From: Sporosarcina aquimarina
GTDB lineage: Bacteria; Bacillota; Bacilli; Bacillales_A; Planococcaceae
Assembly (NCBI RefSeq): GCF_019748715.1
Contig: NZ_JACLBZ010000014.1
Coordinates: 124,001-188,000, forward strand
DNA length: 64,000 nucleotides
Reading direction: 5' to 3'
The notes under the pieces are model-generated. The model did no database searches. It worked only from the letters and a program-made list of their open reading frames with translations, and was not told where the DNA came from. Of the stretch, positions 46,180-55,982 are shown piece by piece (the stretch's first letter is position 1; each line of letters opens with the position of its first letter). A program made the position numbers and the translations under genes.

Positions 46180-47182
46180 TATTTGGTTCATATTGATAGC
46201 TGTCCTGTTTATTGGGTTCATATTCTTGGAAGGCTTTGACTTCGGTGTCGGGATGAGTACGAAGTTTTTGGCGAAAGATGATACCGATAAACGGATCATC
46301 ATCAATACGATCGGCCCTGTCTGGGATGCCAATGAAGTATGGCTGATCACTGCTGGAGGCGCCATGTTTGCGGCATTTCCTCATTGGTATGCAACAGTCT
46401 TCAGTGGATACTATCTGCCTTTCGTTGTTCTATTGCTGGCGCTGATCGTCAGGGGAGTAGCATTTGAGTTCCGTGGAAAAGGTGACTCGGAAGCTTGGGT
46501 CAAAACTTGGGATTGGGCGATTTTCTTTGGAAGTTTGCTGCCGCCTTTCCTATTCGGTGTATTTTTCACGAGTTTGATACAAGGATTACCGATTGACAGT
46601 GAAATGAATATGTATGCAGGATTCACTGACTTCATTAATGTCTATACAGTAATCGGCGGTGTCACTTTTGTTATGTTGTCGTACTTGCACGGGCTTTTAT
46701 TCATCGGTTTGAAAACAGTAGGCAGCTTGCGGGAGCGAGCCAATTCCGCAGCTCTTAAGGTGTATGGGCTTACAGGGGTGGTTGTCGTACTGTTCATGGT
46801 TTTCACCTATATAGATACTGGTGCATTTTCAGATCGGGGAACGATTCTAGTCCCGTTGTACAGCGTGGCCCTAGTATTGTATGGTTTATTATTTTTCTTC
46901 CTGAAAACAAAGCGGGAAGGCCTAAGTTTCACCATGACAGGATTAATCTTAGTGATTGTCATGGCTAGCTTCTTCATTGCTTTGTTCCCGAACGTCATGA
47001 TCAGTACAATGGATCCGGCATTTAATATGTCGATCGCAGAAGCGGCTTCAGGAGAGTATTCACTGAAAATCATGACGATCGTAGCATTTACTATGGTGCC
47101 AATCGTTTTGGCGTATACAATCTGGAGTTATTATGTGTTCCGTAAACGATTGACAGGTGATAAGGAGCATCTAGAATACTAA
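46166..47182 (+). CDS. cydB: Cytochrome bd quinol oxidase subunit II
   Basis: 338 residues, about eight membrane helices, starting MPLSDIWFILIAVLFIGFIFLEGFDFGVG, which contains the CydB signature. It packs against CydA to form the oxidase core. GGAGGTG lies upstream of the ATG at 46166, inside the end of cydA, giving a 14-base overlap and probable coupling. Confidence 0.96.
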   Translation: MPLSDIWFILIAVLFIGFIFLEGFDFGVGMSTKFLAKDDTDKRIIINTIGPVWDANEVWLITAGGAMFAAFPHWYATVFSGYYLPFVVLLLALIVRGVAFEFRGKGDSEAWVKTWDWAIFFGSLLPPFLFGVFFTSLIQGLPIDSEMNMYAGFTDFINVYTVIGGVTFVMLSYLHGLLFIGLKTVGSLRERANSAALKVYGLTGVVVVLFMVFTYIDTGAFSDRGTILVPLYSVALVLYGLLFFFLKTKREGLSFTMTGLILVIVMASFFIALFPNVMISTMDPAFNMSIAEAASGEYSLKIMTIVAFTMVPIVLAYTIWSYYVFRKRLTGDKEHLEY

Positions 47183-48903
47183 TGGATAAATACTTGCTTC
47201 AATATAAAGGAAGTAAACAAGTGTTGGCGTTGATTGGACTACTAACTGTAGTTCAGTCAATTGCCATCGTTTTCCAAGCAATTTACTTGGCGAAAGCCAT
47301 TACACAATTGTTCCAAGGTGCCGAAGGAAGTATTGCACTTCGGTCATTTGTGATTTTTATCGTTGCCAACAGCATTCGCCACCTCATTCAATGGGGGAAG
47401 GAGCGAATTGCATATAGATTTGCCGATCGAACAGCGAAGGATTACGAACAGCAATTGCTGCGCAAGATTTTTACGATCGGTCCTCAAGCTGTCGGAAAGT
47501 ATGGTTCGGGTCATCTGGTGACACTTGGGCTAGAGGGGGTTCCAAAGTTCCGTAAGTATTTGGAGTTGCTCTTACCGCGTTCTCTCTCAATGGCGATTGT
47601 TCCATTTGTGATTTTGGTCTATGTTTTTACACTTGATAAAATGTCCGCGATCACATTGCTTATCGTTTTGCCGATCTTGATCATTTTTTTAATTCTGATT
47701 GGAATGGTCTCTCAGAAAAAGATTGATGACCAGATGGATACGTATCGATTGCTATCACGACATTTTGTTGATTCATTGCGCGGTATCGTCACGTTAAAGT
47801 ATTTAGGCCACAGCCGTGCTCATGAGCAGTCTATCGCAACGGTCAGTAATAAGTATCGTATCGCGACCAATCGTTCGTTGCGCTACGCATTTCTATCGTC
47901 TTTTTCATTGGATTTCTTTGCAAGCCTGTCGGTGGCTGTTGTAGCGGTGGAGCTCGGATTGCGTTTGATCAATGGCCAGATGTTGCTTGAACCATCTTTA
48001 GCAATTTTGATTTTAGCGCCTGAATATTTTTCTCCTGTACGGGAGCTTGGAAATGATTTTCACGCAACCGCTGACGGTAAAGATGCAAGTATGCAAATTC
48101 ACGCTATTTTAGAAGAGGCTGAGCCAGAATCGCTTGTTTTAGAAAAAACAATTCGACGCTGGAATGCTGAATCTTCATTAGAGCTGAAAAATCTAGAGGT
48201 CAAGATGGAAGAACAGACTATATTTAAAGGTCTTACTATGAAAATGCAGGGTTACGGAAAAGTGGGGGTAATTGGCCATTCAGGCGCAGGAAAGTCCACA
48301 TTGATCGATGTATTATCGGGTTTCACAGTGCCGACCGGTGGGGCTTGCTTGCTGGATGGGCAAGAGCTGCCTCACTTGTCGACTGCGGAATGGCAAGATC
48401 AAGTCGCCTATATTCCGCAACACCCAACGATATTTCCAGATTCAGTAATCAATAATATTCGCTTTTATGAGCCCGATGCATCGTTAGAAGAAGTGACGGA
48501 AGCCGCGAAAAGAGTTGGCCTTGATCAGTTGATCACGACTTTACCGAATGGTTACGATGAACGGATTGGCGCAGGCGGACGTTCATTAAGCGGGGGAGAA
48601 GAGCAACGGATTGCAGTCGCGCGTTCTTTGCTCCAACGTCGCCAAATTTTATTGTTTGACGAACCGACAGCACATTTGGATGTGGAGACAGAGCATGAAT
48701 TGAAGCAGATGTTATTACCCTTACTTGAAGATAAACTCGTTGTGTTTGCGACGCATCGAATACATTGGATGCAAGATATGGATACGATCATTGTGCTGGA
48801 AAATGGCAAGGTTGTAGAGACGGGTTCTCATGAAGAGCTTATCGGCGCGGACGGAGCCTATTGTCGACTGCTGGAAGCACGCGGAAAGGGGCATGCAGTA
48901 TGA
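47182..48903 (+). CDS. cydD: ABC exporter subunit CydD
   Basis: 573 residues: six-helix membrane domain (about 15-305) and an ATPase domain with Walker A GHSGAGKST, the signature LSGGEEQRIAVA and Walker B ILLFDEPTAHLD. CydDC exports cysteine and glutathione (or binds heme) and is needed to assemble cytochrome bd. The ATG overlaps the cydB stop by one base (TAATG). Confidence 0.95.
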   Translation: MDKYLLQYKGSKQVLALIGLLTVVQSIAIVFQAIYLAKAITQLFQGAEGSIALRSFVIFIVANSIRHLIQWGKERIAYRFADRTAKDYEQQLLRKIFTIGPQAVGKYGSGHLVTLGLEGVPKFRKYLELLLPRSLSMAIVPFVILVYVFTLDKMSAITLLIVLPILIIFLILIGMVSQKKIDDQMDTYRLLSRHFVDSLRGIVTLKYLGHSRAHEQSIATVSNKYRIATNRSLRYAFLSSFSLDFFASLSVAVVAVELGLRLINGQMLLEPSLAILILAPEYFSPVRELGNDFHATADGKDASMQIHAILEEAEPESLVLEKTIRRWNAESSLELKNLEVKMEEQTIFKGLTMKMQGYGKVGVIGHSGAGKSTLIDVLSGFTVPTGGACLLDGQELPHLSTAEWQDQVAYIPQHPTIFPDSVINNIRFYEPDASLEEVTEAAKRVGLDQLITTLPNGYDERIGAGGRSLSGGEEQRIAVARSLLQRRQILLFDEPTAHLDVETEHELKQMLLPLLEDKLVVFATHRIHWMQDMDTIIVLENGKVVETGSHEELIGADGAYCRLLEARGKGHAV

Positions 48904-50627
48904 ATCTTTACCAACATCATATTTTTCCGTATGTCCGTAAATATAAGAAGACATTGTGGTCCACAATCATTTTAGGCGCATTGACGATCTTGTCTGCGGC
49001 GATGTTAACATTCACTTCAGGTTATTTGATTTCGAGGACATCTGAACGTCCCGAAACAATTTTGCTTGTCTATATTCCAATCGTAGCGGTTCGGACGTTT
49101 GGAATTTCGCGTGCTGCTCTTCGCTATGTGGAACGGTTGCTTGGCCACAATGCGGTTTTGAAGATTATTGCTGATATGCGTGTTCGTCTTTACCATGTGT
49201 TGGAGCCGCAAGCATTGTTCATTCGCTCACGCTTTCAGACCGGTGATTTACTCGGTACACTTGCGGATGACATCGAACATTTGCAAGACGTCTATATTCG
49301 AACGCTATTTCCGACAGTCATCGGTTTATTCCTCTATAGCTTTTCGGTGATCGTGCTGGCGGTATATGATTGGAAATTCGCACTCGTTATGGCACTTTGT
49401 CTTGCAGTTGTGGTCTTCATCTATCCGATGGCTTCTCTTTATTTAATGAAGAAAAACCAGCAACAATCTAAAAAGCTGCATAGTCAATTGTACAACACAA
49501 TGACCGAAGGAATCTTCGGTCTGCGCGATTGGATTATCAGTGGGCGCAAAGAACAATTCTTATCAGCTTTCCAAAAAGAGAGCCATGCAAGTCACGAAAT
49601 CGATAAGAAAATTGCTTATTGGCAACAATCTCGAACCGTACAACTTCAGATTTTCTCAGGTATTCTTGTATTGGTAGTTGGTGTGTGGGCTGGTCAACAA
49701 GCAGCGGATGGATTATTGCTCCCTACGTATATTGCAGCCTTCACTTTGGTGACATTGCCAATTTTGGAAGGATTGATTCCAGTTTCGCATGCAGTTGAGC
49801 GCATGCCTGCCTATGATGCATCCTTACAACGTATCGATCGCATACATCGGCAGAGTCCCGAATATGTGCAGCTGCTTGAAATGCCGAATGAACATCTTGA
49901 TGTTACGATTGAACTCCAAAATGTTCGTTATCGTTATGAAAATCAACCAGCGGATGCAGTAAAGAACATCAACCTTTCCATTCGACCTGGTGAAAAAGTT
50001 GCAGTGCTAGGTAAGAGCGGGGCTGGAAAATCTACACTGATCCAATTATTGCTTGGCACACTCGAGCCGACAGAAGGCGACGTCCATGTCAATGGTCAAC
50101 CAGTTAGTCAGTATGGAGATTCCGTGTATGACGTAATGAGTGTGTTGAATCAAAAACCGTATCTATTCGCTACGACTGTAGAAAATAATATGAAATTGGG
50201 TGATTACCAAGCTGTCCTTGAAGACGTCAACCGAGTAGCTGAACAAGTAGGTTTGCACGAATATTTACAGTCTCTTCCTGCAGGATTGAAAACTCAGATG
50301 GAGGAAACAGGGCAGCGTTTTTCTGGCGGTGAACGCCAGCGAATTGCGCTTGCAAGAATACTCCTAAAGGAAACACCAGTCGTCATTTTGGATGAACCGA
50401 CTGTAGGGTTAGATCCGGTGACAGAATATTCTTTGGTTGAGACGCTCCATCAATCTTTGCAAGACAAGACAGTCGTATGGATTACCCATCATTTGATGGG
50501 TATGGAGAAAATGGATACAATCCTTTTCATGGAGGACGGGGAAATCATCATGCAAGGAACGCATGAAGAATTGCTCAGTATGAATGAACGGTATCGCCAG
50601 CTGTATACAATGGATCAAGGATTATGA
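48900..50627 (+). CDS. cydC: ABC exporter subunit CydC
   Basis: 575 residues, the partner of CydD with the same organisation: membrane domain, then Walker A GKSGAGKST, signature FSGGERQRIALA and Walker B VVILDEPTVGLD. The ATG overlaps the cydD stop codon (ATGA). A terminator closes the operon. The start is placed at MNLYQHHIFPYVRKYKK, the natural N-terminus, rather than an upstream in-frame ATG at 48861 inside cydD. Confidence 0.95.
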   Translation: MNLYQHHIFPYVRKYKKTLWSTIILGALTILSAAMLTFTSGYLISRTSERPETILLVYIPIVAVRTFGISRAALRYVERLLGHNAVLKIIADMRVRLYHVLEPQALFIRSRFQTGDLLGTLADDIEHLQDVYIRTLFPTVIGLFLYSFSVIVLAVYDWKFALVMALCLAVVVFIYPMASLYLMKKNQQQSKKLHSQLYNTMTEGIFGLRDWIISGRKEQFLSAFQKESHASHEIDKKIAYWQQSRTVQLQIFSGILVLVVGVWAGQQAADGLLLPTYIAAFTLVTLPILEGLIPVSHAVERMPAYDASLQRIDRIHRQSPEYVQLLEMPNEHLDVTIELQNVRYRYENQPADAVKNINLSIRPGEKVAVLGKSGAGKSTLIQLLLGTLEPTEGDVHVNGQPVSQYGDSVYDVMSVLNQKPYLFATTVENNMKLGDYQAVLEDVNRVAEQVGLHEYLQSLPAGLKTQMEETGQRFSGGERQRIALARILLKETPVVILDEPTVGLDPVTEYSLVETLHQSLQDKTVVWITHHLMGMEKMDTILFMEDGEIIMQGTHEELLSMNERYRQLYTMDQGL

Positions 50628-50647
50628 AGAACAACTAAATTGGTAAC

Positions 50648-50677
50648 AAAACGTCTGGCATAATGCTAGGCGTTTTT
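50648..50677 (+). terminator. Terminator after cydC
   Basis: AAACGTCTGGCA pairs with TGCTAGGCGTTT, followed by TTT. Confidence 0.85.
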
Positions 50678-50758
50678 TCTCATATCATAACGTGGTTGGA
50701 TGTCTAGCGTAAATAACGGTCAAATATATATAGTAGTAGTTTACTAAAAATTTTGTTA

Positions 50759-50787
50759 TTGTTTTTTCTTTCCAATAAAACTATAAT
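50759..50787 (+). promoter_or_regulatory. Promoter of the chemoreceptor locus
   Basis: TTGTTT (50759-50764), 17-bp spacer, TATAAT (50782-50787). Confidence 0.55.
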
Positions 50788-50861
50788 AGAAAGTAGGATA
50801 AATTGACTAATTCAACTAGTGCAATCAGCATACAAAAGAAAAATGAATCTAGGGGTGCTGT

Positions 50862-52850
50862 ATGAGAACGATTGGTTCTAAGCTTATTTTGTCAATTGTG
50901 TTACTAGTAGTTGGGGGAAGTGTGTTGCTTGGCTTTTTTACTGCGCAAAACAGCTCGAAAGCTCTGTTGTATCAGTCTGAAATTACATTGACTGAAAAAT
51001 CCAAAGACACTTCAGATTATATCGATGAACATTTCAAGAGAAAATACTTAGAAATTGAAGCGCTTGCAAAGAGTCAGGAAGTAAGAAGTATGGATTTTAA
51101 AATACAATAAGAATATTTGGCAAAACAATTGGACAGTCAATCAGATTATCTAACTTTTGCAATCGTAACAGCCGATGGAATTTCGCATTATCTTGATGGA
51201 ACGACAGCGGATTTAAGTGACCGTCCATATGTGATTGAGGCATTTAACGGGAAAACAACTTTATCCAGCTCGATTATTAGTCGTGTAACAGAAGAACCGG
51301 TTTTCATGATGGCGACACCCATTTTAACAGAGGACAGTGAACCCGCACTTTTATTAGGGCGTATTGATGGAGATTATTTAAGCTCTATCGTAGAAGGAGT
51401 TACATTCGGAAAGAATGGGTATGCCTATATTTTAGATGAAAACGGCAAATTCATTGGTCACCCGGATAGAACATTGGTGAACGATGAAATCAACTTTTTA
51501 AATTTAGTAGAAGAGTCAAAGAAACAGTCTGATAAAGGGAGCAGAATAAAAGAGATACTGACCCTAAATCAAGGTTTGATCAACTACTATTATAAAGAGA
51601 AGGATCGCTACGTTGGATTTGACACAATGGAAAATGGGTGGAAAGTGGTTATTGCTTCTCCAATGGAAGATATGCTAAGCGGTATGACGCAATTAAAAAA
51701 AGATTTCTTTATAGTAGTAGTGGTTATTATTCTTTTAGGGATTATAATTGCCTATTTCATGGCCAGATCGATCAGTAAACCAATTCAAGTGGTGAAAAGC
51801 ATAGGCGAGCAAATTGCGGAAGGGAGTTTTTCTTATGAAATACCTGCACGTTACTTACGGAGAAATGATGAAATTGGCTCACTGTCTCATACGCTAGTGA
51901 GGATGACGGACAATATGAAAGATATGATCGATAACGTGCGCAACGGGGCTGAAAATCTAGCGGACTCCTCACAGTTGCTCAACCGAAAATCCGAGGAAGT
52001 GACCAAGATGTCAAATGACATTTCATCTGCGATCGAACAAGTGGATCACGGTTCCGAAATGCAAGTGCAAATGTCCGAAGATAGCGCACGAGCGATGGAG
52101 GAAATGTCTATAGGTATTCAAAATGTGGCAGAAATTGCGGCTAATATTGCGGGCAACTCCGATTATATTACAGAGCGTGTGAGTGAGGGGCATGTAGCGG
52201 TCCAAACTTCCGTACAACAAATGAATAGTATACAAGCGACAACTGCCCAATCCACCAACGCTATCCGACAATTGGCAGACGAAGCATTGGAGATCGGACA
52301 AATATCTAAAATGATAACGGATATTTCGGAACAGACGAATTTACTTGCATTGAATGCTTCGATTGAAGCTGCACGAGCTGGAGATGCCGGGAAAGGATTT
52401 GCGGTCGTTGCGAGTGAAGTACGTAAATTGTCCGAGCAGACAGCAGATTCTGCTTCACAAATTAATCGTCTGATCGATAGCGTACAATCTCATACGGGAG
52501 ACGCAGTGAAAGCTGCTGAACAAGGGGATGCTAACGTCATAAAAGGATTGGATGTGATCAACCAACTAGGCGATCGCTTTGAGGAAATCGTTCGTTCCAT
52601 TGCACAAATCAGCAATGATATTGGGGAAATGAGTGCCGTTTCTGAGGAGATGTCAGCAAGTTCAGAAGAAGTCAGTGCGGCGATGGAAGAAATGGCGGCT
52701 ACTGCAAGAGATGCATCCGATTATATCGGCGAAGTGACGAATGCAGCCAATCGACAGCTCGTCACAGTTGAAGAGATGGATCAGTACACGAACCGCTTGC
52801 TTTCATTGGCGGAAGATTTACGATCCTCTATCGATAGATTTACAATTTAA
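50862..52850 (+). pseudogene. Methyl-accepting chemotaxis protein with an in-frame stop
   Basis: A chemoreceptor reading frame of 662 sense codons interrupted by TAA at 51108-51110, codon 83. The frame is the same on both sides. Before the stop: TM1 (about 7-26) and the first helix of the sensor domain. After it: the rest of a dCache-like sensor ([19 protein letters not shown]), TM2, HAMP, and a complete signalling domain with the hairpin tip [20 protein letters not shown] single base change (CAA or GAA to TAA) explains it. There is no ribosome-binding site after the stop, so the signalling half is probably not made unless the stop is read through. Confidence 0.85.
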
Positions 52851-52864
52851 TACTCCAGCTGGAA

Positions 52865-52906
52865 AAAGCGTATTCGAGACCCCACTCTCGAATACGCTTT
52901 ATTTTT
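52865..52906. terminator. Terminator between the chemoreceptor and dedA
   Basis: AAAGCGTATTCGAGA (52865-52879) pairs perfectly with TCTCGAATACGCTTT (52886-52900), then ATTTTT. Confidence 0.92.
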
Positions 52907-52919
52907 GTACAGTAAAGAT

Positions 52920-53408
52920 TTAGAAAAAAGGCAGTCGAATGAAATAGCCGAGAAGGATGCAAATCATTGTCGACACGATCACACCTGGAATTGCGAATAA
53001 AATATAACGTCTTACGCTCATCCCGCTCATTCCTGAAACATAACAAACAAAATGGCGCATACCCGGTAAGAAATAACCAATCGTTACTGCCCAAGAACCG
53101 TATGCCATAAACCATTGCTCCACCTTTTGCATACGATGGGGCGAGAGGAATAAATAGCGGCCGAAACGATGAACGAGCGGCTTGCCAATCTTCCTTCCGA
53201 TCATATATGTGAACAATGTTCCGACCATTACACCGGAAATCGTGAAAACCATTGCAAATACGAAATGAAATGTCCCGGCAGATGCTAAATAACCAGCAAA
53301 TGTTACGAGCAATTCATCTGGCAGCGGTAAACCGAAAATACCTAGCGCCAAAAAGAAAAAAATGGAGAGATATCCGTACTGCGCTATATATTCTTGAATC
53401 TGTTCCAT
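52920..53408 (-). CDS. DedA-family membrane protein (YbfM-like)
   Basis: 162 residues with four to five membrane helices and the DedA motifs FGLPLPDELLVTFAGYLA and GYFLPGMRHFVCYVSGMSGM (the G-x-F/L-P-G-x-R signature). DedA proteins translocate undecaprenyl phosphate or phosphatidylethanolamine. The B. subtilis gene between pssA and psd is ybfM, a short DedA; this gene adjoins psd in the same way. A lipid role coupled to phosphatidylethanolamine synthesis is likely (inference). Confidence 0.88.
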   Translation of the reverse strand: MEQIQEYIAQYGYLSIFFFLALGIFGLPLPDELLVTFAGYLASAGTFHFVFAMVFTISGVMVGTLFTYMIGRKIGKPLVHRFGRYLFLSPHRMQKVEQWFMAYGSWAVTIGYFLPGMRHFVCYVSGMSGMSVRRYILFAIPGVIVSTMICILLGYFIRLPFF

Positions 53409-53425
53409 TAGAAAACCTCATCTAT

Positions 53426-54205
53426 TTAATATTGCCACTCTCCGATTTTATCACCGACCTGCACTTCTGTAAAAGGTAGATTTAACGGAGCGAGAGAGTT
53501 TTTGTTTTCAATGAATAGAATCACGGTAGAACCGAATGCAAAGTGACCAAAATCTTCACCCTTCACACAGTCCTTAGAAGAATCTGCAATACGAATACTA
53601 TTGACATTCAACGCACCGACCTTAACGATCGCAACCCGGCCACATGCAGTTTCCAACTCTGAAATAATCCGATAGTTTGAGGAGAACAGCTCATCTTTCA
53701 TTCGAATTCCTAAATCGTTTACAGGATAGGAAGTCGTTCCTAATGCATAGCGGCTGACCAACTTTCCAGAAACAGGGTAGTGGAAATGATGGTAATGCTG
53801 AGGGGATAGGTAAAACAAATAATAATAACCATTTTGATAAGGTTCTGCTTTACTTGTATCGCCGAAAAGGTCCGTAATACTGTAGTTTTTGTCCTTCACT
53901 ACAAACTGCTGTTGTTCATTGACAGGACCTGAGTAGCTCAAGACCCCGTCAACTGGTGAAATCAATGTGTTCGGATCGTTATCAATTGGCCGGCTGCCGG
54001 CTTTCAGAGACCTCGTGAAAAAGGCATTCAAACTTTCATATTCATTCATTGGGAATTCTGCTTCCTGTTGCTGAATACGATAGAATGAAGAAAATGGCTT
54101 GATCAATGGCTTACTGATTGCGGAGGCAGTGAAGTTTTTTATAATTGAAGAACTGATCGGATGCCCCGTCAACTCGACAAATGTTTTAAAAATATGTTTT
54201 TTCAT
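53426..54205 (-). CDS. psd: Phosphatidylserine decarboxylase
   Basis: 259 residues. The enzyme converts phosphatidylserine to phosphatidylethanolamine and uses a pyruvoyl cofactor made by self-cleavage at the serine of a GST motif, visible as FAFGSTVILFIE near the C-terminus. Conserved His residues are in LSPQHYHHFHYPVSG. It precedes the DedA gene by 17 bases in the same transcript and is divergent from pssA, which supplies its substrate. Confidence 0.93.
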   Translation of the reverse strand: MKKHIFKTFVELTGHPISSSIIKNFTASAISKPLIKPFSSFYRIQQQEAEFPMNEYESLNAFFTRSLKAGSRPIDNDPNTLISPVDGVLSYSGPVNEQQQFVVKDKNYSITDLFGDTSKAEPYQNGYYYLFYLSPQHYHHFHYPVSGKLVSRYALGTTSYPVNDLGIRMKDELFSSNYRIISELETACGRVAIVKVGALNVNSIRIADSSKDCVKGEDFGHFAFGSTVILFIENKNSLAPLNLPFTEVQVGDKIGEWQY

Positions 54206-54261
54206 CTTTTCATCCCTTCTGTAAAGGATTATAATGGATTAGTCAGTGAGGAGGCAATGAA

Positions 54262-54795
54262 ATGTTTTCATTCAGATATTTTGATTATACTAAACTCAAA
54301 TCACAATTGGCGAATATTATTACACTTTTCAATTTAAGTTTAGGAATTATAGCAATATTACTTGTGTTAAAAGGACATGGGCATATGAGTTTGATGTTCA
54401 TATTCTTTGCAGCTATTTTTGATCGATTCGATGGGATGGTTGCAAGACACTACAATATGGAGTCTTTATTCGGTAAAGAACTTGATTCACTAAGCGATTT
54501 AGTTTCATTCGGGGTAGCACCGGCTATTCTCATCTATGACGCTGCTTTGTCACAAACATTATGGATTGGTTTATCTGCAGTGCTGTTTTATATTTTAGCC
54601 GGTGCTGTGCGATTAGCTCGATATAATGTCGAAGAGTTTGACGGCACGTTCTTCGGCTTACCGATTACGGCTGCCGGTGTGCTGCTGACTTTGAGTTATT
54701 TTGCAGTACCGTATATTCAACCGCCATATTTTGTGATCTTCATGGGATTGCTCGCATGGCTGATGGTGAGCCGAATCCGAGTCGCGAAAGTCTGA
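54262..54795 (+). CDS. pssA: CDP-diacylglycerol-serine O-phosphatidyltransferase
   Basis: 177 residues, several membrane helices. The CDP-alcohol phosphotransferase motif D-x2-DG-x2-AR ... G-x3-D-x3-D is complete (DRFDGMVARHYNMESLFGKELDSLSD). It makes phosphatidylserine, then decarboxylated by Psd. In B. subtilis pssA, ybfM and psd form one operon; here pssA is read away from psd. AGGAGGC precedes the ATG. Confidence 0.94.
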   Translation: MFSFRYFDYTKLKSQLANIITLFNLSLGIIAILLVLKGHGHMSLMFIFFAAIFDRFDGMVARHYNMESLFGKELDSLSDLVSFGVAPAILIYDAALSQTLWIGLSAVLFYILAGAVRLARYNVEEFDGTFFGLPITAAGVLLTLSYFAVPYIQPPYFVIFMGLLAWLMVSRIRVAKV

Positions 54796-54802
54796 AATAC
54801 GT

Positions 54803-54835
54803 CTTGCAGGGAGTTTTCTGCAAGGCTTTTTTTAT
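54803..54835 (+). terminator. Terminator after pssA
   Basis: CTTGCAG pairs with CTGCAAG around an 8-base loop, then GGCTTTTTTTAT. Confidence 0.85.
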
Positions 54836-54997
54836 TTGGTAATATTATGTGTGTTGATTAACCAATGTTTCACTCATCTTTCTGTCTTTTTATTTAACAT
54901 TCCCCGAAAGAAGTCTCCCTCTTCAAGCGTGTGCAAGGCGAAGCCCAACGGTAAGGGGGGAAGAATTTCGGCTGGTGATAGAGGGAATGATGTATCA

Positions 54998-55298
54998 ATG
55001 AATTTGGATAGCAACAATCATTCATTGTTCTTACTGTATTCTCATCTCGTGATGGCCGTCAAATACCGCCGAAAAGCGATGGACGATGTGATCTCGGATT
55101 ATGCAAAAATTACATGATTTCTTTAGTCGAATGGAATCATGATCAGAATCATGTCCACATATTTTTCAAGGCTCACCCAAACACTGAACCCTCGAAATTT
55201 ATCAATGCTTACAAGGGTGCGAGTTCGAGACGTATCAAAAAAGAATTTCCAGAAATGAAGAAGAGGCTTTGGAAAGAGTTTCTTTGGTCGAGAAGTCC
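54998..55298 (+). pseudogene. IS200-type transposase TnpA, frameshifted and truncated
   Basis: TnpA of the Y1-HUH family. The N-terminal part (MNLDSNNHSLFLLYSHLVMAVKYRRK) and the central part (SLVEWNHDQNHVHIFF with the HxH metal motif, then AHPNTEPSKFINAYKGASSRRIKKEFPE) are in different frames, with some residues lost around 55105-55115. The C-terminal region with the catalytic tyrosine is deleted; sequence passes directly into tnpB. It cannot be active. Confidence 0.82.
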
Positions 55299-55801
55299 AA
55301 TCACTCTCGCTTCTATCGGCAGATACAAGAAAAACTTTCAAAGGAACAGAAAGTCCTTTCACGCAGAACGAAAGGTTCCGCTTGATACAAAAAACAGCGA
55401 ATCAAAGTCGCTGCACTACATGAGCAGGTGGCGAATCAACGAAAGGACTTCTTACACAAGAAATCTCGTCAGTTGGCAAACAAATATGATTGTGTCGTCA
55501 TCGAAGCCCTCAACATGAAAGGGATGTCGCAATCCCTTCACTTCGGTAAAAGTGTTGCGGACAACGGATGGGGAATGTTCACCACATTTCTGCACTATAA
55601 GTTGGTGAAGCAAGGAAAGCACCTTATCAAAATCAACAAGTGGTTCCTTCAACTAAAACCTGCTCAAATTGCGGACATGTAAAAAAGGTTGCCCTTTCTG
55701 AACGACTCTACTCCTGTGCGTGCGGGTTCGAATCTGATAGAGATTGGAACGCCGCCATCAACAGCCGAAATGAAGGGAAATTGATGGTAGCATTACCGTG
55801 A
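55299..55801 (+). pseudogene. TnpB (RuvC-like, OrfB) 3' fragment, broken
   Basis: The last 165 or so codons of a TnpB RNA-guided nuclease. Visible: a RuvC-II segment VVIEALNMKGM, NGWGMFTTFLHYKL, the zinc ribbon (CSNCGH ... CACG) and RuvC-III DRDWNAAIN. The N-terminal half with RuvC-I is missing. There is an in-frame TGA in the first third (after KGSA), and a one-base frameshift at about 55642 before STKTCSNCG. Not functional. The adjacent right-end hairpin is where the guide (omega) RNA would have ended. Confidence 0.8.
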
Positions 55802-55982
55802 AATCAAAACAAAAACTCTCAGAACAAGAGGAGTAGCTCGGTCAGTTTTCGTTGGCTAGTAAAAGCAGCGATAAGTCGAGAAGCCCCCACTTCAAACAAC
55901 CTGAAAGGGTGTTAAGTGGTGGGGAGTTCACGTGTCTCTGCAATTCTGTTATGATTAGGGAAACGATGAAGGAGTGGTTGAT

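Larger units (their letters stand above)
54895..55935 (+). mobile_element. Decayed IS200/IS605-family element
   Basis: A remnant of a tnpA-tnpB transposon without target inverted repeats. The left edge has a small hairpin region (about 54905-54960, CTCCCTCTTCAAG ... AAGGGGGGA). The right edge has CCCCCACTT (55884-55892) complementary to AAGTGGTGGGG (from 55914), the imperfect hairpin typical of these elements. Between are a broken tnpA and a 3' piece of tnpB joined by an internal deletion. Edges are approximate. It sits between pssA and the hemerythrin gene. Confidence 0.8.

Noticed and set aside
47182-50627. CydDC as a multidrug or lipid exporter
   Set aside because: Overlapping arrangement with cydAB makes the cytochrome bd assembly exporter by far the best reading.
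51105-51113. Programmed stop-codon readthrough in the chemoreceptor
   Set aside because: TAA followed by GAA is not a known readthrough context; a plain nonsense mutation is simpler.
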